Below, piece after piece: positions 26,515-34,745 of a DNA stretch of 64,000 nt; position 1 is the first letter of the stretch, and every line of letters starts with the position of its first letter. The notes beneath the pieces were generated by a model. That model was not told the origin of the DNA, ran no database searches, and saw nothing but the letters and a program-made list of their open reading frames with translations. The translations under genes and the position numbers were made by a program. Source of the DNA: Actinoplanes lutulentus (GTDB taxonomy: Bacteria > Actinomycetota > Actinomycetes > Mycobacteriales > Micromonosporaceae); NCBI RefSeq assembly GCF_003259845.1, contig NZ_QLMJ01000001.1, forward strand, positions 372,001 to 436,000, given 5' to 3'.

Positions 26515-28935
26515 GTGCTTTCTGCTGCCCAGATTGGATTTACGTTGGCGCCCACACCGGCCGACCAGTCGACCGCACCCCTGAGGCGCTCCCGACGTCA
26601 GCAGTCGATCAAACGACGCGTCGTCCGACTGGTCCTCGTACCCAGTGTCGTGGCCCTCTTGATCTGGTTCGCCGCCTCCGGCTACCTGATCTTCCAGGGC
26701 TTCTACAACCGCGCGGTCGCGATCTCGGTACGGGACGTCTCGATCCCGGCCGTCTCCGCCCTCTCCTCGATCCAGCAGGAGCGGCGGCTCAGTGTCGCGT
26801 ACCTGGCCCGGCCGTCGACCAACCTGAACTCGCTGCTCGAACAGCGCCGCACCACCGACGGCCAGCTCACCGAGCTGCGCGAGGTGGCGCCCGGCGCGCT
26901 CAGCCAGGCGCCCGACTCGATCAAGAACCAGTGGCAGACCCTGGTCGGTTACCTCGATCAGCTGCCGGCCATGCGCAGCTCGATCGACGCCAGGTCGACC
27001 ACCCCGGGCCGCGCCTACGACGTCTACAACGAGCTGCTCGACGCCGCCACCACCCTGTTCGACATCCAGGCGCGGATCACCCCGGACGCGACCGCGGCCC
27101 TCGGCGGTGTGACGTCCGTCGAGATGTTCAAGGCCAGTGACCTGATGTCGCGGGCCGCGTCGACGATGGACGGCGCGTTCGCCGCGAAGGCGCTCGGCCG
27201 CTCCGACCACCTGGAGTTCGTCCGGCTGGTCGGCGCGTACCGGTTCGAGCTGGACAACATCCGGGACCACCTGGAGCCGACCGTCCGCGAGCGGCTGCAG
27301 ACCATGGAGGCGAGCAGCGCCTGGAACGACCTGAACGGCGCGGAGAACTCGATCATCGCGAGCGCACCCTGGAAAAAGGGCGTGCCGGGCGGGGTCACGG
27401 TCAACCGGGACCGCTGGGCGATGATCACCGGCACCGTCTCGCAGAGCCTTGTCGACCTGACCATCGACGAAGCCGACCAGGTTTCCGCGCGTACCCTGCG
27501 CACCGGTAACAACCAGCTGCTCACCGCGCTGCTCGGCAGTCTCGTGGCGCTGGCCATCTCGATCGGTGTCATCCTCTGGGCGCTGCGCTCGTCCGCGGTC
27601 CTGGTCGACCGTGCCCTGTCGACCCGCCTGTCCCGCCTGGGCACCGACGCCGGTGCGCTGGTCGACACCCACCTGCCGGCCGTCATGGCCCGGCTGCGCA
27701 AGCGCGAGTCCGTGGACCTGGAGACCGAGTTCGCCGCGACCGATTACGGCAGCGACGAGATCGGCCAGGTCGCCGACGTCATCCACCGCTCGCTGACCGT
27801 CGCCGCGGAAGCCGCCGTCGACGAGGCGAAGGCCCGCGCCGCCGGCACCGCGATGCTCATGGGTGTCGCCCGCCGCCCGCAGCGCCCGCTCCAGCGCGGC
27901 CTCAAGGTGATCGAGGACCTGCAGGGCCAGATCGGCGACGAGAAGCTGCTGACCCACCTCTTCGACATCCATCACCAGCTCAACCAGACCCGGCGCTTCC
28001 TGGAGAACCTGGTCATCCTCGCCGGCGGCCAGATCGGACGGCGGTTCTCCAAGCCGGTGCCGCTGCGCCGGGTGCTGCTCGCGTCGTTCGCCGAGGCCCG
28101 CGACTACCAGCGGATCAACCTGCGCGGCGCGACCGACGTGGCACTGGTCGGGTACGCGGTCGCCGAGGTCATCCACCTGATGGCGGAACTGCTGGACAAC
28201 GCCCTGGCGTTCTCCCCGCCCGGCACCACGGTCTGGGTCACGTCGAGCCGGGCACAGCACGGCGTCGCCGTGGAGATCGAGGACGCCGGCGTCGGCATGA
28301 GCCAGGAGGCGATCGACCGGGCGAACACGCTGCTCGCGACAGCGCCCACGCCCGAGGTGACCGAGCTGAAGGACGGCTCGCAGGTCGGCCTCTACGTGGT
28401 GGCCGAGCTGGCCAAGCGGGAGGGCCTGCAGGTCAGCCTGCGGCGCTCGGCGTACGGCGGCCTGCTCGCGATCGTGCTGCTGCCGGAACGACTGCTGATC
28501 CACAACAGCGAGCCGGACGAGGACACCGGTTCGGTGTCGGCGCCGGTCACCCCCGCCGTACCGCCCGCCCGGGAAGAGGCCGCACCGGCTCCCGCCCCGG
28601 TTGCGGTTCTGGAACGGCCTCGACAGATGACACCTGCACCGGACATAGCGGTACCGGCGACAGCGGTACCGGAAAAGGCATCAGCTCCCAGCGAAACGCG
28701 TACAAAAGAAGCAGCGCGACCAGGCACCAAGCCGCCGCTGCCGCAGCGGCGCCCGCAGCAGCACCTCGCGCCCGGTCTGCGGGAAGCCGTCGAGGACGAG
28801 CCGGAGCAGGTGCTCGCGCCGCGCTCGCCGGACGACGTCCGTAACCGGTTCGCGCGCTACCAGCGCGGCTGGGCCGAAGGCCAGGCAGCCAACAACGAAA
28901 CAGAAACCACCGCTGAGCAAGGCAGGGACGAATGA
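26515..28935 (+). CDS. cvnA: Conservon sensor kinase-like protein CvnA (nitrate-sensing type)
   Basis: About 800 residues. A basic cytoplasmic N-terminus, TM1 (LVPSVVALLIWFAASGYLIF), a roughly 280-residue extracellular helical NIT-like domain, TM2 (LLTALLGSLVALAISIGVIL), a linker, the DIHHQLNQTRRFLENLVILAGG dimer region and a GHKL ATPase (ELLDNALAFSPPG, DAGVGM). A disordered Pro/Ala-rich tail ends it. CvnA proteins sense signals for the CvnB-D membrane complex. The start is uncertain (GTG 26515 or TTG 26545). It is translationally coupled to cvnB by ATGA. Confidence 0.88.
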   Translation: MLSAAQIGFTLAPTPADQSTAPLRRSRRQQSIKRRVVRLVLVPSVVALLIWFAASGYLIFQGFYNRAVAISVRDVSIPAVSALSSIQQERRLSVAYLARPSTNLNSLLEQRRTTDGQLTELREVAPGALSQAPDSIKNQWQTLVGYLDQLPAMRSSIDARSTTPGRAYDVYNELLDAATTLFDIQARITPDATAALGGVTSVEMFKASDLMSRAASTMDGAFAAKALGRSDHLEFVRLVGAYRFELDNIRDHLEPTVRERLQTMEASSAWNDLNGAENSIIASAPWKKGVPGGVTVNRDRWAMITGTVSQSLVDLTIDEADQVSARTLRTGNNQLLTALLGSLVALAISIGVILWALRSSAVLVDRALSTRLSRLGTDAGALVDTHLPAVMARLRKRESVDLETEFAATDYGSDEIGQVADVIHRSLTVAAEAAVDEAKARAAGTAMLMGVARRPQRPLQRGLKVIEDLQGQIGDEKLLTHLFDIHHQLNQTRRFLENLVILAGGQIGRRFSKPVPLRRVLLASFAEARDYQRINLRGATDVALVGYAVAEVIHLMAELLDNALAFSPPGTTVWVTSSRAQHGVAVEIEDAGVGMSQEAIDRANTLLATAPTPEVTELKDGSQVGLYVVAELAKREGLQVSLRRSAYGGLLAIVLLPERLLIHNSEPDEDTGSVSAPVTPAVPPAREEAAPAPAPVAVLERPRQMTPAPDIAVPATAVPEKASAPSETRTKEAARPGTKPPLPQRRPQQHLAPGLREAVEDEPEQVLAPRSPDDVRNRFARYQRGWAEGQAANNETETTAEQGRDE

Positions 28936-29333
28936 CCAACCCGACATCTTCCATCGATCTGCCCTGGATGTTGGACGACCTCGTCGAGGTCCCGCAGGTC
29001 GTCTCCGTGGTCGTGCTCTCCACCGACGGGCTGATCGTCCAGAAGTCCACGTCGATGCAGCAGGACCTCGCGGAGATCCTCGCGGCCGGCGCGTCCTCGA
29101 TGTACAGCGTCGCCGCCGGCACCGGCCGCCACTTCAAGAGCGGCCCGGTCCAGCAGGTCGTGATCGAGTACGGCGAGCACACGCTGTTCATCGCGGCGGC
29201 CGGGCAGAACGCCCGCCTCGCGGTCCTCTGCGAACAGGACGTCGACATGGGCATGGTCGCTTACGAGGTGAGCCGGCTGGTCGCCCGGATCGGCGATTAC
29301 CTGAGCGCCCCGGCCCGCAGTAATGACGGGTGA
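28932..29333 (+). CDS. cvnB: Roadblock/LC7 protein CvnB
   Basis: A 133-residue roadblock/LC7 domain (VSVVVLSTDGLIVQKS ... LAVLCEQDVDMGMVAYEVSRLV), related to MglB, the GTPase-activating protein of MglA. In conservons CvnB interacts with CvnA and the GTPase CvnD. The ATG overlaps the cvnA stop and its 3' end overlaps cvnC by 11 bases. Confidence 0.93.
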   Translation: MTNPTSSIDLPWMLDDLVEVPQVVSVVVLSTDGLIVQKSTSMQQDLAEILAAGASSMYSVAAGTGRHFKSGPVQQVVIEYGEHTLFIAAAGQNARLAVLCEQDVDMGMVAYEVSRLVARIGDYLSAPARSNDG

Positions 29334-29688
29334 AGCCTGGGACGGCGACGACGAGACCGCGGCCGGCCGGTTCGTTCCGTTGTACGTCCTCGTCAACGGA
29401 CGGACCAGCCCTCGTGACACCAACCTGGACCTGGCCACCCAGGTGATCGCGGTTCCGGTCGACTCGAGCCGGCTGGAACCCGAGTACCTCCAGATCCTCG
29501 GCCGCTGCGGCGGCTGGATCTCGATCGCGGAGATCGGCGCCTACCTGCACATCCCGTTGACCATCGTGAAGGTGATGGTCGACGTGCTGCTCGAACAGGG
29601 ATATCTGGACAGCGGCGCCCCCGCGCAACACAAAGTCGTCGACATGCGGCTGCTCAACGCAGTCCTGGCCGGCCTCGAACGGCTGTAG
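29323..29688 (+). CDS. cvnC: DUF742 protein CvnC
   Basis: A 121-residue DUF742 protein with the conserved VPLYVLVNGRTSP segment near the N-terminus and a winged-helix-like C-terminal half (ISIAEIGAYLHIPLTIVKVMVDVLLEQGYL). It is a standard conservon member of unknown biochemical function, possibly an adaptor. Confidence 0.92.
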   Translation: MTGEAWDGDDETAAGRFVPLYVLVNGRTSPRDTNLDLATQVIAVPVDSSRLEPEYLQILGRCGGWISIAEIGAYLHIPLTIVKVMVDVLLEQGYLDSGAPAQHKVVDMRLLNAVLAGLERL

Positions 29689-29696
29689 GAGACAAG

Positions 29697-30251
29697 GTGA
29701 ATCGCACATCGGTCAAGATCGTCATAGCGGGTGGCTTCGGCACCGGCAAGACGACCTTGGTCAGCTCGGTCAGCGAGATCACGCCGCTGACCACCGAAGA
29801 GCTCCTGACGTCGGCCAGTGTCGGGATCGACGACGTGACCGGCGTCGAGTCCAAGACGCACACGACGGTGGCGCTGGATTTCGGACGCATCACGATAAGT
29901 CCCGATGTAGTGCTGTATTTGTTCGGTACGCCCGGACAGGATCGCTTCTGGTTCATGTGGGACGAACTCGCCGAGGGCGCCGTCGGCGCGATCGTGCTTG
30001 TCGACACCCGGAGGCTGGACACGAGCTTCCCCGCGGTGGATTACTTCGAGCGGCGCGGGATTCCGTTCGTGGCCGCGGTGAACCAGTTCTTCGGGGAGTG
30101 CGAGTACACGGACGACGAGATCCGCTCGGCGATGGAGCTGGGTGCGGAGGTGCCGCTGGTGTGGCTCGACGCGCGGGACAGGGCTTCGAGCAAGTTGGCG
30201 TTGATCGCGCTTGTTCGACATGCGATGTCGCGGTTGCCGCAGGCGGCTTGA
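29697..30251 (+). CDS. cvnD: Small Ras-like GTPase CvnD
   Basis: A 184-residue GTPase: P-loop GGFGTGKTT (residues 12-20), G3 region FGTPGQDRF, and G4-like AAVNQF where the usual NKxD is altered to NQF, as in many MglA/CvnD proteins. It cycles between GTP and GDP forms under control of CvnB. A GGAG site precedes the GTG. It is the last conservon gene; a long repeat-rich gap follows. Confidence 0.93.
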   Translation: MNRTSVKIVIAGGFGTGKTTLVSSVSEITPLTTEELLTSASVGIDDVTGVESKTHTTVALDFGRITISPDVVLYLFGTPGQDRFWFMWDELAEGAVGAIVLVDTRRLDTSFPAVDYFERRGIPFVAAVNQFFGECEYTDDEIRSAMELGAEVPLVWLDARDRASSKLALIALVRHAMSRLPQAA

Positions 30252-30264
30252 CCGGCCTGAGGCG

Positions 30265-30382
30265 GGGTCTCCGGCGGTCTCCGGCGGTCTCTGGGCTTCT
30301 TCGGCGTCGCCGGGTGTCTCCGGTGCTTCCGTGCTCCGGGCGTCTCCGGCTTCTCCGCTTTCTCCGGGCGTCTCCGGGGCCG
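30265..30382. repeat. Degenerate GTCTCCGGCG tandem tract
   Basis: Perfect copies of GTCTCCGGCG occur at the start and decay into variants (GTGTCTCCGG, GCGTCTCCGG) over about 120 bases just after cvnD. Confidence 0.7.
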
Positions 30383-30422
30383 GCACACGGTGAGGTCGGG
30401 GCGCCAGCCCACGGTGTGCCGG

Positions 30423-30484
30423 CAGCCAGCCGGGACGCGAGCACACCGTGGGCCCCCAACCAGCCAGAGCGCGAGCACACCGTG
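30423..30484. repeat. Two 28-base direct repeats ending GCGAGCACACCGTG
   Basis: Copies at 30423-30450 and 30457-30484 (34-base period) differ at about five positions. Just upstream, CCGGCACAC (30380-30388) and GTGTGCCGG form an inverted pair with related sequence. Confidence 0.65.
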
Positions 30485-30630
30485 TGCCCTGAGCCAGGCA
30501 AGGTGCGCTGAGCGTCAAGCCGGCCCGGGGGCTTTGCACGCCGAGCCCGAAATGAACATGGTGCGAGCGACTCGCCGGTGCGTGTCGCGCTAGGGCACGT
30601 TGTTCCGCCGAAGATCTCGTTGCCTCGGGC

Positions 30631-30752
30631 GCGAGCCGTAGCTCAGAGAGGTCATCAGACCCTCATAACGTGTCTGAACGACGGCCGAGGGGTGCGAGCC
30701 GTAGGTCAGCCATGTCATCGAAGCCTCATAACCGCACTGAGCTACGGCTCGC
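30631..30752. repeat. Two 40-base repeats plus inverted copy of their first 15 bases
   Basis: 30631-30670 and 30694-30733 both begin GCGAGCCGTAG and share GTCATC and CCTCATAAC at the same offsets. TGAGCTACGGCTCGC near 30738-30752 is the reverse complement of the start of copy 1, so the whole block can fold back on itself. Confidence 0.65.
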
Positions 30753-30973
30753 CCCGCAATCGGCGGCTAGCTCCGGGCGTGGAGAGGCGGTGAGCGCACG
30801 CGCAAGACGTTTGCGTGCACTGGCCGCCTCCATGACGGCTGGGCCTGAGCGCCCGCAGAGGCGTTCCGCGTGCACTCACCGCCCCGGCAAGAGCGCTGCG
30901 TGTGCGCACACCGCCACGCTGAACGCCTGCAGAGGCTCCCGTCGTCTGCCGAGGACCTGAAACGGGCCCGAAG

Positions 30974-31041
30974 TCGACACAAGACGGCGGATCCAAGCCA
31001 CCGTGTCGAACTAAGGCGCGCACCACACCCAAAATCGACAC
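30974..31041 (-). repeat. 61-bp palindromic repeat family, copy at 31 kb
   Basis: A 39-base imperfect palindrome (31003-31041) bounded by GTGTCGA and TCGACAC, preceded at exactly 22 bases by a further TCGACAC (30974-30980). Both the 39-base element and the 22-base interval match the tandem array at 38.5 kb, in opposite orientation by internal sequence. Confidence 0.75.
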
Positions 31042-31104
31042 ACGCCAGCGAAACCCGCCCACCCTGCCGGCTCAGGGCTGTCGCGCGGCCCTCGACACGA
31101 CCCC

Positions 31105-32493
31105 CTACCCGATCGGCGTCAGTCTCACCTTGAAGTGGCGCAGCAGCGGCGGCGCGGACACGATCCGGTATCCCCGGATCCGCTCCGGATCCTTTGCGAT
31201 CGCCCCGAGCACCGCCGCCACATACTCAAAGTGCTCCGCCGTATAAACCCGCCGCGGGATCGCCAACCGAACAAGCTCGAACGGCGCCGGCTTGACGACA
31301 CGATAGGAAGCATCGAGCTCACCCAGATACAGCGACCCCAGCTCCGCCACCCGGATCCCGCCGTCCAGATACATCTGGCACCCGAGCGAATGCCCGGGAA
31401 ACTCACTAGGCGACAGGTGCGGCAACAGCCGACCGGCGTTCAGATAGAGCGCGTGGATCCCCGCCGGCTGAATCGTGTCCACCCCGGCATCGTTGATCAT
31501 GCGGGCCAGAGCGGCCGTCTGAGCGGCCCGGGACGCCAGATAAGCCGGATCGACCACCTCACGCAACCCGACCGCCAGCCGCTCCAGGTCACGGCCGGAC
31601 AACCCGCCGTATGTGGAGAACCCCTCGGTGGCGATCAGGTTCGCCTCGCACTGGGCGAAGAGCGCGTCGTCGCGGAGCCCGATGAGCCCGCCGATCGCGG
31701 TGAGGCCGTCCTTCTTCAGGCTGATCAGGCAGCCGTCGGCCAGCTCGAACGCACGGGTCGCGATCTGCCGGGGCGTCCAGTCCTGATAGCCGGGCTCGCG
31801 CTGCTGGACGAGCCAGGCGTTCTCGGCGAACCGGGCCGCGTCCAGGAAGAACGGCACCCGGAAACGCTGGCAGAGCGCCCGCACGGCTTCCAGGTTGGCC
31901 ATCGAGACCGGCTGCGCGCCGAGCCCGTTGTTGGTGATCGTCATGAGCACCAGCCCGACCCGCGACCCGTCCGGGCCGGCCAGCGTCGATTCCAAAGCTT
32001 CCAGATCGATGTTGCCCTTGAACGGCTCGGACGAGTCAAGATCAGCGGCCGCAGCACAGGGCAGGTCAAGCGGAGTCGCGCCCGCGATCGAGACGTTCGC
32101 ATGAGTCGTGTCGAAATGCGTGTTGCTCACGCAGATCTGGCCGGGCTTCAAAAGGCTGGAGAAGAGGATCCGCTCGCCGGCCCGGCCCTGGTGCACCGGC
32201 AGCAGATGCGGGTACCCGGTCAGATCGGCGACCTCGTCCCGGAACCGGAACCAGGACCGCGCGCCCGCATAGGACTCGTCACCCAGCGCCGCGGCCGCCT
32301 CCTGCGCGGACGACGTGGCCCCGGTGCCGGAGTCCGACAGCAGGTCCACGGTGATCTGGTCGGACCGCAGGTTGAACGGGTTGTACCCGGCCGTCTCGAT
32401 AGCGTCGCGACGCTGCTCCGGCGTGAGGAACGGGATCGGCTCGACCACCTTGATCCGGTACGGCGGCGGCAGCGGTATGTGGTCAGCGGACAA
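31105..32493 (-). CDS. Tryptophanase-family beta-eliminating lyase
   Basis: A 462-residue PLP enzyme matching tryptophanase/tyrosine phenol-lyase, with LKKDGL carrying the PLP lysine, FFLDAARFAENAW, and the family length. It would release indole, pyruvate and ammonia from tryptophan or a prenylated tryptophan. It lies downstream of, and overlaps by 11 bases, the prenyltransferase gene. This pairing is known in actinomycete prenyl-indole clusters, where the tryptophanase acts on the prenylated amino acid. Confidence 0.88.
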   Translation of the reverse strand: MSADHIPLPPPYRIKVVEPIPFLTPEQRRDAIETAGYNPFNLRSDQITVDLLSDSGTGATSSAQEAAAALGDESYAGARSWFRFRDEVADLTGYPHLLPVHQGRAGERILFSSLLKPGQICVSNTHFDTTHANVSIAGATPLDLPCAAAADLDSSEPFKGNIDLEALESTLAGPDGSRVGLVLMTITNNGLGAQPVSMANLEAVRALCQRFRVPFFLDAARFAENAWLVQQREPGYQDWTPRQIATRAFELADGCLISLKKDGLTAIGGLIGLRDDALFAQCEANLIATEGFSTYGGLSGRDLERLAVGLREVVDPAYLASRAAQTAALARMINDAGVDTIQPAGIHALYLNAGRLLPHLSPSEFPGHSLGCQMYLDGGIRVAELGSLYLGELDASYRVVKPAPFELVRLAIPRRVYTAEHFEYVAAVLGAIAKDPERIRGYRIVSAPPLLRHFKVRLTPIG

Positions 32494-33562
32494 GGGACGC
32501 TCCTTCGAAAACCTGATATGCCTCGGACGACAGGTACACGGTCATGCCCGGCCGCGGCGGGCCGAGCCTCAGCGAGACGTGCGCGATCAGGCCGACACCA
32601 CTGTCCAGCGACCGGCTGGTGACCGCGGCGATCGCCTTGTCGAGCATCGCCGGATCGAATCGGTAGCGTTCGAGCAGCGGCAGCACCCGCTCGCGGGCCT
32701 CCTGGTCGTCCGCGACGTAACTGCGGATCGGCACGTAGATGCTGTAACCGTTGGGCCGCTCGGCGCCCTGCGTGATCGTGTAACTGCCGACCAGCGGCCG
32801 CCCGGCGAATCGCTCGGTGCGCCCGGCCAGCTCACAGAACTCGGCCACCTGCGCCGGATCCACGCCGTCCACCACCGAGGCGGCGCGGGCCACATCGCCG
32901 GCTTGCGCGTCGTGGTGCGAGAGATACAGCTTCACCCGGGCCTGCGGCCCATCCTGAAGATCAAGAGCAAAGAACGTCAGTCGATCTTTGCGCCCCAGCT
33001 CACCCTCGCGGATCGCCTGGCTCAACATCATTTGGTACGCGGAACCGAGGCCGAGCCGGTCGAGCGCACGCGCCACCAGCTCCGGTGAGTGGTCCGCACC
33101 GTGAACCTCAGGGTTGAAGTAGACCTTGAACTCGGGCGGGTGCCCGTTGCGGAACACCAGCGACAGCCAGAGCACGAAATCGCCCTGCGGCGACTCGGTG
33201 GCGAACAGATCACGGACCGCCTCGAGCCGGCGCGTCGACAGGCCGTACCGCTCCGCCTGGGCGTGCAGGAAGTCGTAGGTGGCGAGGGCGTTCGCGCGTA
33301 CCCCCGGGGTGGTGCCGAACGCCTCCGCGAGAATGCGCAGAGCGGGCGGCTCGCTGTCGTTGTACGCGATCGAGAACTCGATCGGCGTGTGGTCGTCGGC
33401 GACGTCGGAGGGCCATGCGGGCGGCGCGTCCAGCGGTCGCGAACCGTGTGCGCCGAGCAGTTCGGAAAGGAGCTCCACCGGCGTAGCGGGATCGATCCCG
33501 ACAACGTCGCAGAGCCGGCGTATCTGACCGCCTAGGTGATCAAAAACAGACACGTCCTGCAT
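32483..33562 (-). CDS. DMATS-type tryptophan/indole prenyltransferase
   Basis: A 359-residue ABBA-fold aromatic prenyltransferase of the DMATS family. Diagnostic parts include IEFSIAYN near the N-terminus, FKVYFNPEVHG, VKLYLSHHDA, NGYSIYVPIRSYV and MTVYLSSEAY, which supply the basic/Tyr shield for dimethylallyl diphosphate. It should attach a dimethylallyl group to tryptophan (position unknown). The ATG at 33562 has a GGGG site and fits family length; a GTG at 33643 is the alternative. Confidence 0.85.
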   Translation of the reverse strand: MQDVSVFDHLGGQIRRLCDVVGIDPATPVELLSELLGAHGSRPLDAPPAWPSDVADDHTPIEFSIAYNDSEPPALRILAEAFGTTPGVRANALATYDFLHAQAERYGLSTRRLEAVRDLFATESPQGDFVLWLSLVFRNGHPPEFKVYFNPEVHGADHSPELVARALDRLGLGSAYQMMLSQAIREGELGRKDRLTFFALDLQDGPQARVKLYLSHHDAQAGDVARAASVVDGVDPAQVAEFCELAGRTERFAGRPLVGSYTITQGAERPNGYSIYVPIRSYVADDQEARERVLPLLERYRFDPAMLDKAIAAVTSRSLDSGVGLIAHVSLRLGPPRPGMTVYLSSEAYQVFEGASLVR

Positions 33563-33974
33563 CTCGACCCCTGTTATCCGGCAGCCCGCCGGCCGCCCGG
33601 TCGTCCGCGCCCCCACGGCCGACCAACCCTGTTTCTCTGCCACTAATCGTTAATTGGATCTACGCGTTTAGTCGAGTGCGACATAGATCACAGTGGACGG
33701 AAGTAACAGTCCGCAATGGTTAACGCGCATTTACCCGAGGTGATCCGCACCCAGCCCGGAACAAGGTGAGAACCTCTCAGGATGCACGGAGCGTACTCGA
33801 TAGATGATCTTCAACGGAAGCCCGGAGGTACCGGATGCCTTGGGGTGCAACGTGACAGAACCGGTCATGCTCCACAGTGCTGTTCAACTACTCTCCGTGT
33901 CTGGCGGATCTTCCGAACACCAGTTAATCTGCTGTTGCCGGGCGTTCTTTTTCTCCGCAAGAACAGGTAAGACC
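33563..33974. promoter_or_regulatory. Divergent promoter region between prenyltransferase and idi
   Basis: About 410 bases, visibly less GC-rich than the surroundings, with several TTAA-containing stretches (for example TCGTTAATTGG and GGTTAACGC). No convincing reading frame is present. It should hold promoters for both divergent units; I cannot assign exact elements. Confidence 0.5.
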
Positions 33975-34556
33975 GTGGAACATGTCATTTTGCTCGACGA
34001 ATCCGGCACGGCTATCGGCGTTGCGGACAAACAAACCGTTCATACCGATTCGACGCCGCTTCACCTCGCGTTCTCCTGTTATATTTTCGATTCTTCCGGC
34101 CGTTTTCTGGTGTCCCAGCGAGCGCTGAGCAAGAAGACCTGGCCGGGCATCTGGACGAACAGCGTCTGCGGCCATCCGGCGCAGGGCGAGGCGATGACCG
34201 ACGCGGTCCGCCGGCGCGCCTCGTTCGAGCTGGGACTCACCCTCGACGAGGTCCGTCTCGTGCTGCCGGCGTTCCGGTACCGCGCCGAACTGCACGGCGT
34301 CGTGGAGAACGAGATGTGCCCGGTCTTCTACGCCACCGTCAGCGCCGAGCCCGACCCGAACCCGGACGAGGTCGAGGCGACCCGCTGGACGACGTGGGAC
34401 GCGTTCCGCGCGGAGGCGCACAGCGAGCATGGCGAGACGTTCTCACCGTGGTGCCGGCTTCAGATCGCGGAACTGACCGCGCTCGGCGAGGTGCCCGCGC
34501 AGTGGCCCGCCGGCGACCCGGCCGGCCTGCCGAAGGCTGCCATCTCAAGACATTGA
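33975..34556 (+). CDS. idi: Isopentenyl-diphosphate delta-isomerase, type I
   Basis: A 193-residue Nudix-fold enzyme that interconverts IPP and DMAPP. Active-site Cys65 (TNSVCGHP) and Glu113 (ENEMCPVF) are present, with metal-binding His residues near the N-terminus (TPLHLAFSC). It is divergent from the prenyltransferase/tryptophanase pair, so it can supply the DMAPP that the prenyltransferase needs. GTG start after AGGTAAGACC; the longer upstream frame lacks homology. Confidence 0.92.
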   Translation: MEHVILLDESGTAIGVADKQTVHTDSTPLHLAFSCYIFDSSGRFLVSQRALSKKTWPGIWTNSVCGHPAQGEAMTDAVRRRASFELGLTLDEVRLVLPAFRYRAELHGVVENEMCPVFYATVSAEPDPNPDEVEATRWTTWDAFRAEAHSEHGETFSPWCRLQIAELTALGEVPAQWPAGDPAGLPKAAISRH

Positions 34557-34580
34557 CAGTCGTCGTGTGATCGTTAACAT
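34553..34580 (+). promoter_or_regulatory. Consensus promoter TTGACA-N16-TAACAT
   Basis: TTGACA (34553-34558) overlaps the idi stop codon and TAACAT (34575-34580) follows after 16 bases. It would start transcription near 34587, just before the small membrane peptide and the GH43 genes, making those a separate unit from idi. Confidence 0.7.
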
Positions 34581-34611
34581 GGACGAAACACGAGACGATG
34601 GGACTCCCCCG

Positions 34612-34710
34612 ATGCCCTGGAAACTCGTACGTCTGATGTCTGTAGCGGCGCTTGCCGCTTTCGCTGCCCTCGTCGCCGTCCACGCCGCGGGCCAGGCACT
34701 CGTCCTCTGA
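34612..34710 (+). CDS. 32-residue predicted membrane/secreted peptide
   Basis: The frame from ATG 34612 encodes 32 residues: a basic start (MPWKLVRLM) and one hydrophobic helix ending AAGQALVL. It is the first open frame after a consensus promoter and lies 35 bases before the GH43 gene. It resembles a signal peptide or single-pass peptide. There is no strong Shine-Dalgarno, so it may be a leader or a remnant. No known family recognised. Confidence 0.4.
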   Translation: MPWKLVRLMSVAALAAFAALVAVHAAGQALVL

Positions 34711-34745
34711 GCTGTTAACGCTCGCTCCCCCCATCGGAGGCTCAC

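Larger units (their letters stand above)
30252..31104. other. Gene-free, repeat-rich intergenic region
   Basis: 853 bases without a credible coding frame. It holds a short-unit tandem tract, two 28-base direct repeats, two 40-base repeats with an inverted copy, and a minus-strand copy of the 61-bp palindromic family found at 38.5 kb. The region resembles an accumulation zone for small genomic repeats between the conservon and the tryptophanase gene. Confidence 0.7.

Noticed and set aside
30631..30733. Possible tRNA genes (GTAGCTCAG and CTCATAA words)
   Set aside because: No 7-bp acceptor stem, T-arm or consistent anticodon stem forms in either copy; the only local stem is CAGAC/GTCTG around an 11-base loop.
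33782..33970. Leader peptide upstream of idi
   Set aside because: The 62-codon frame has no good ribosome site, no run of Trp codons and no terminator/antiterminator pair that I can see.
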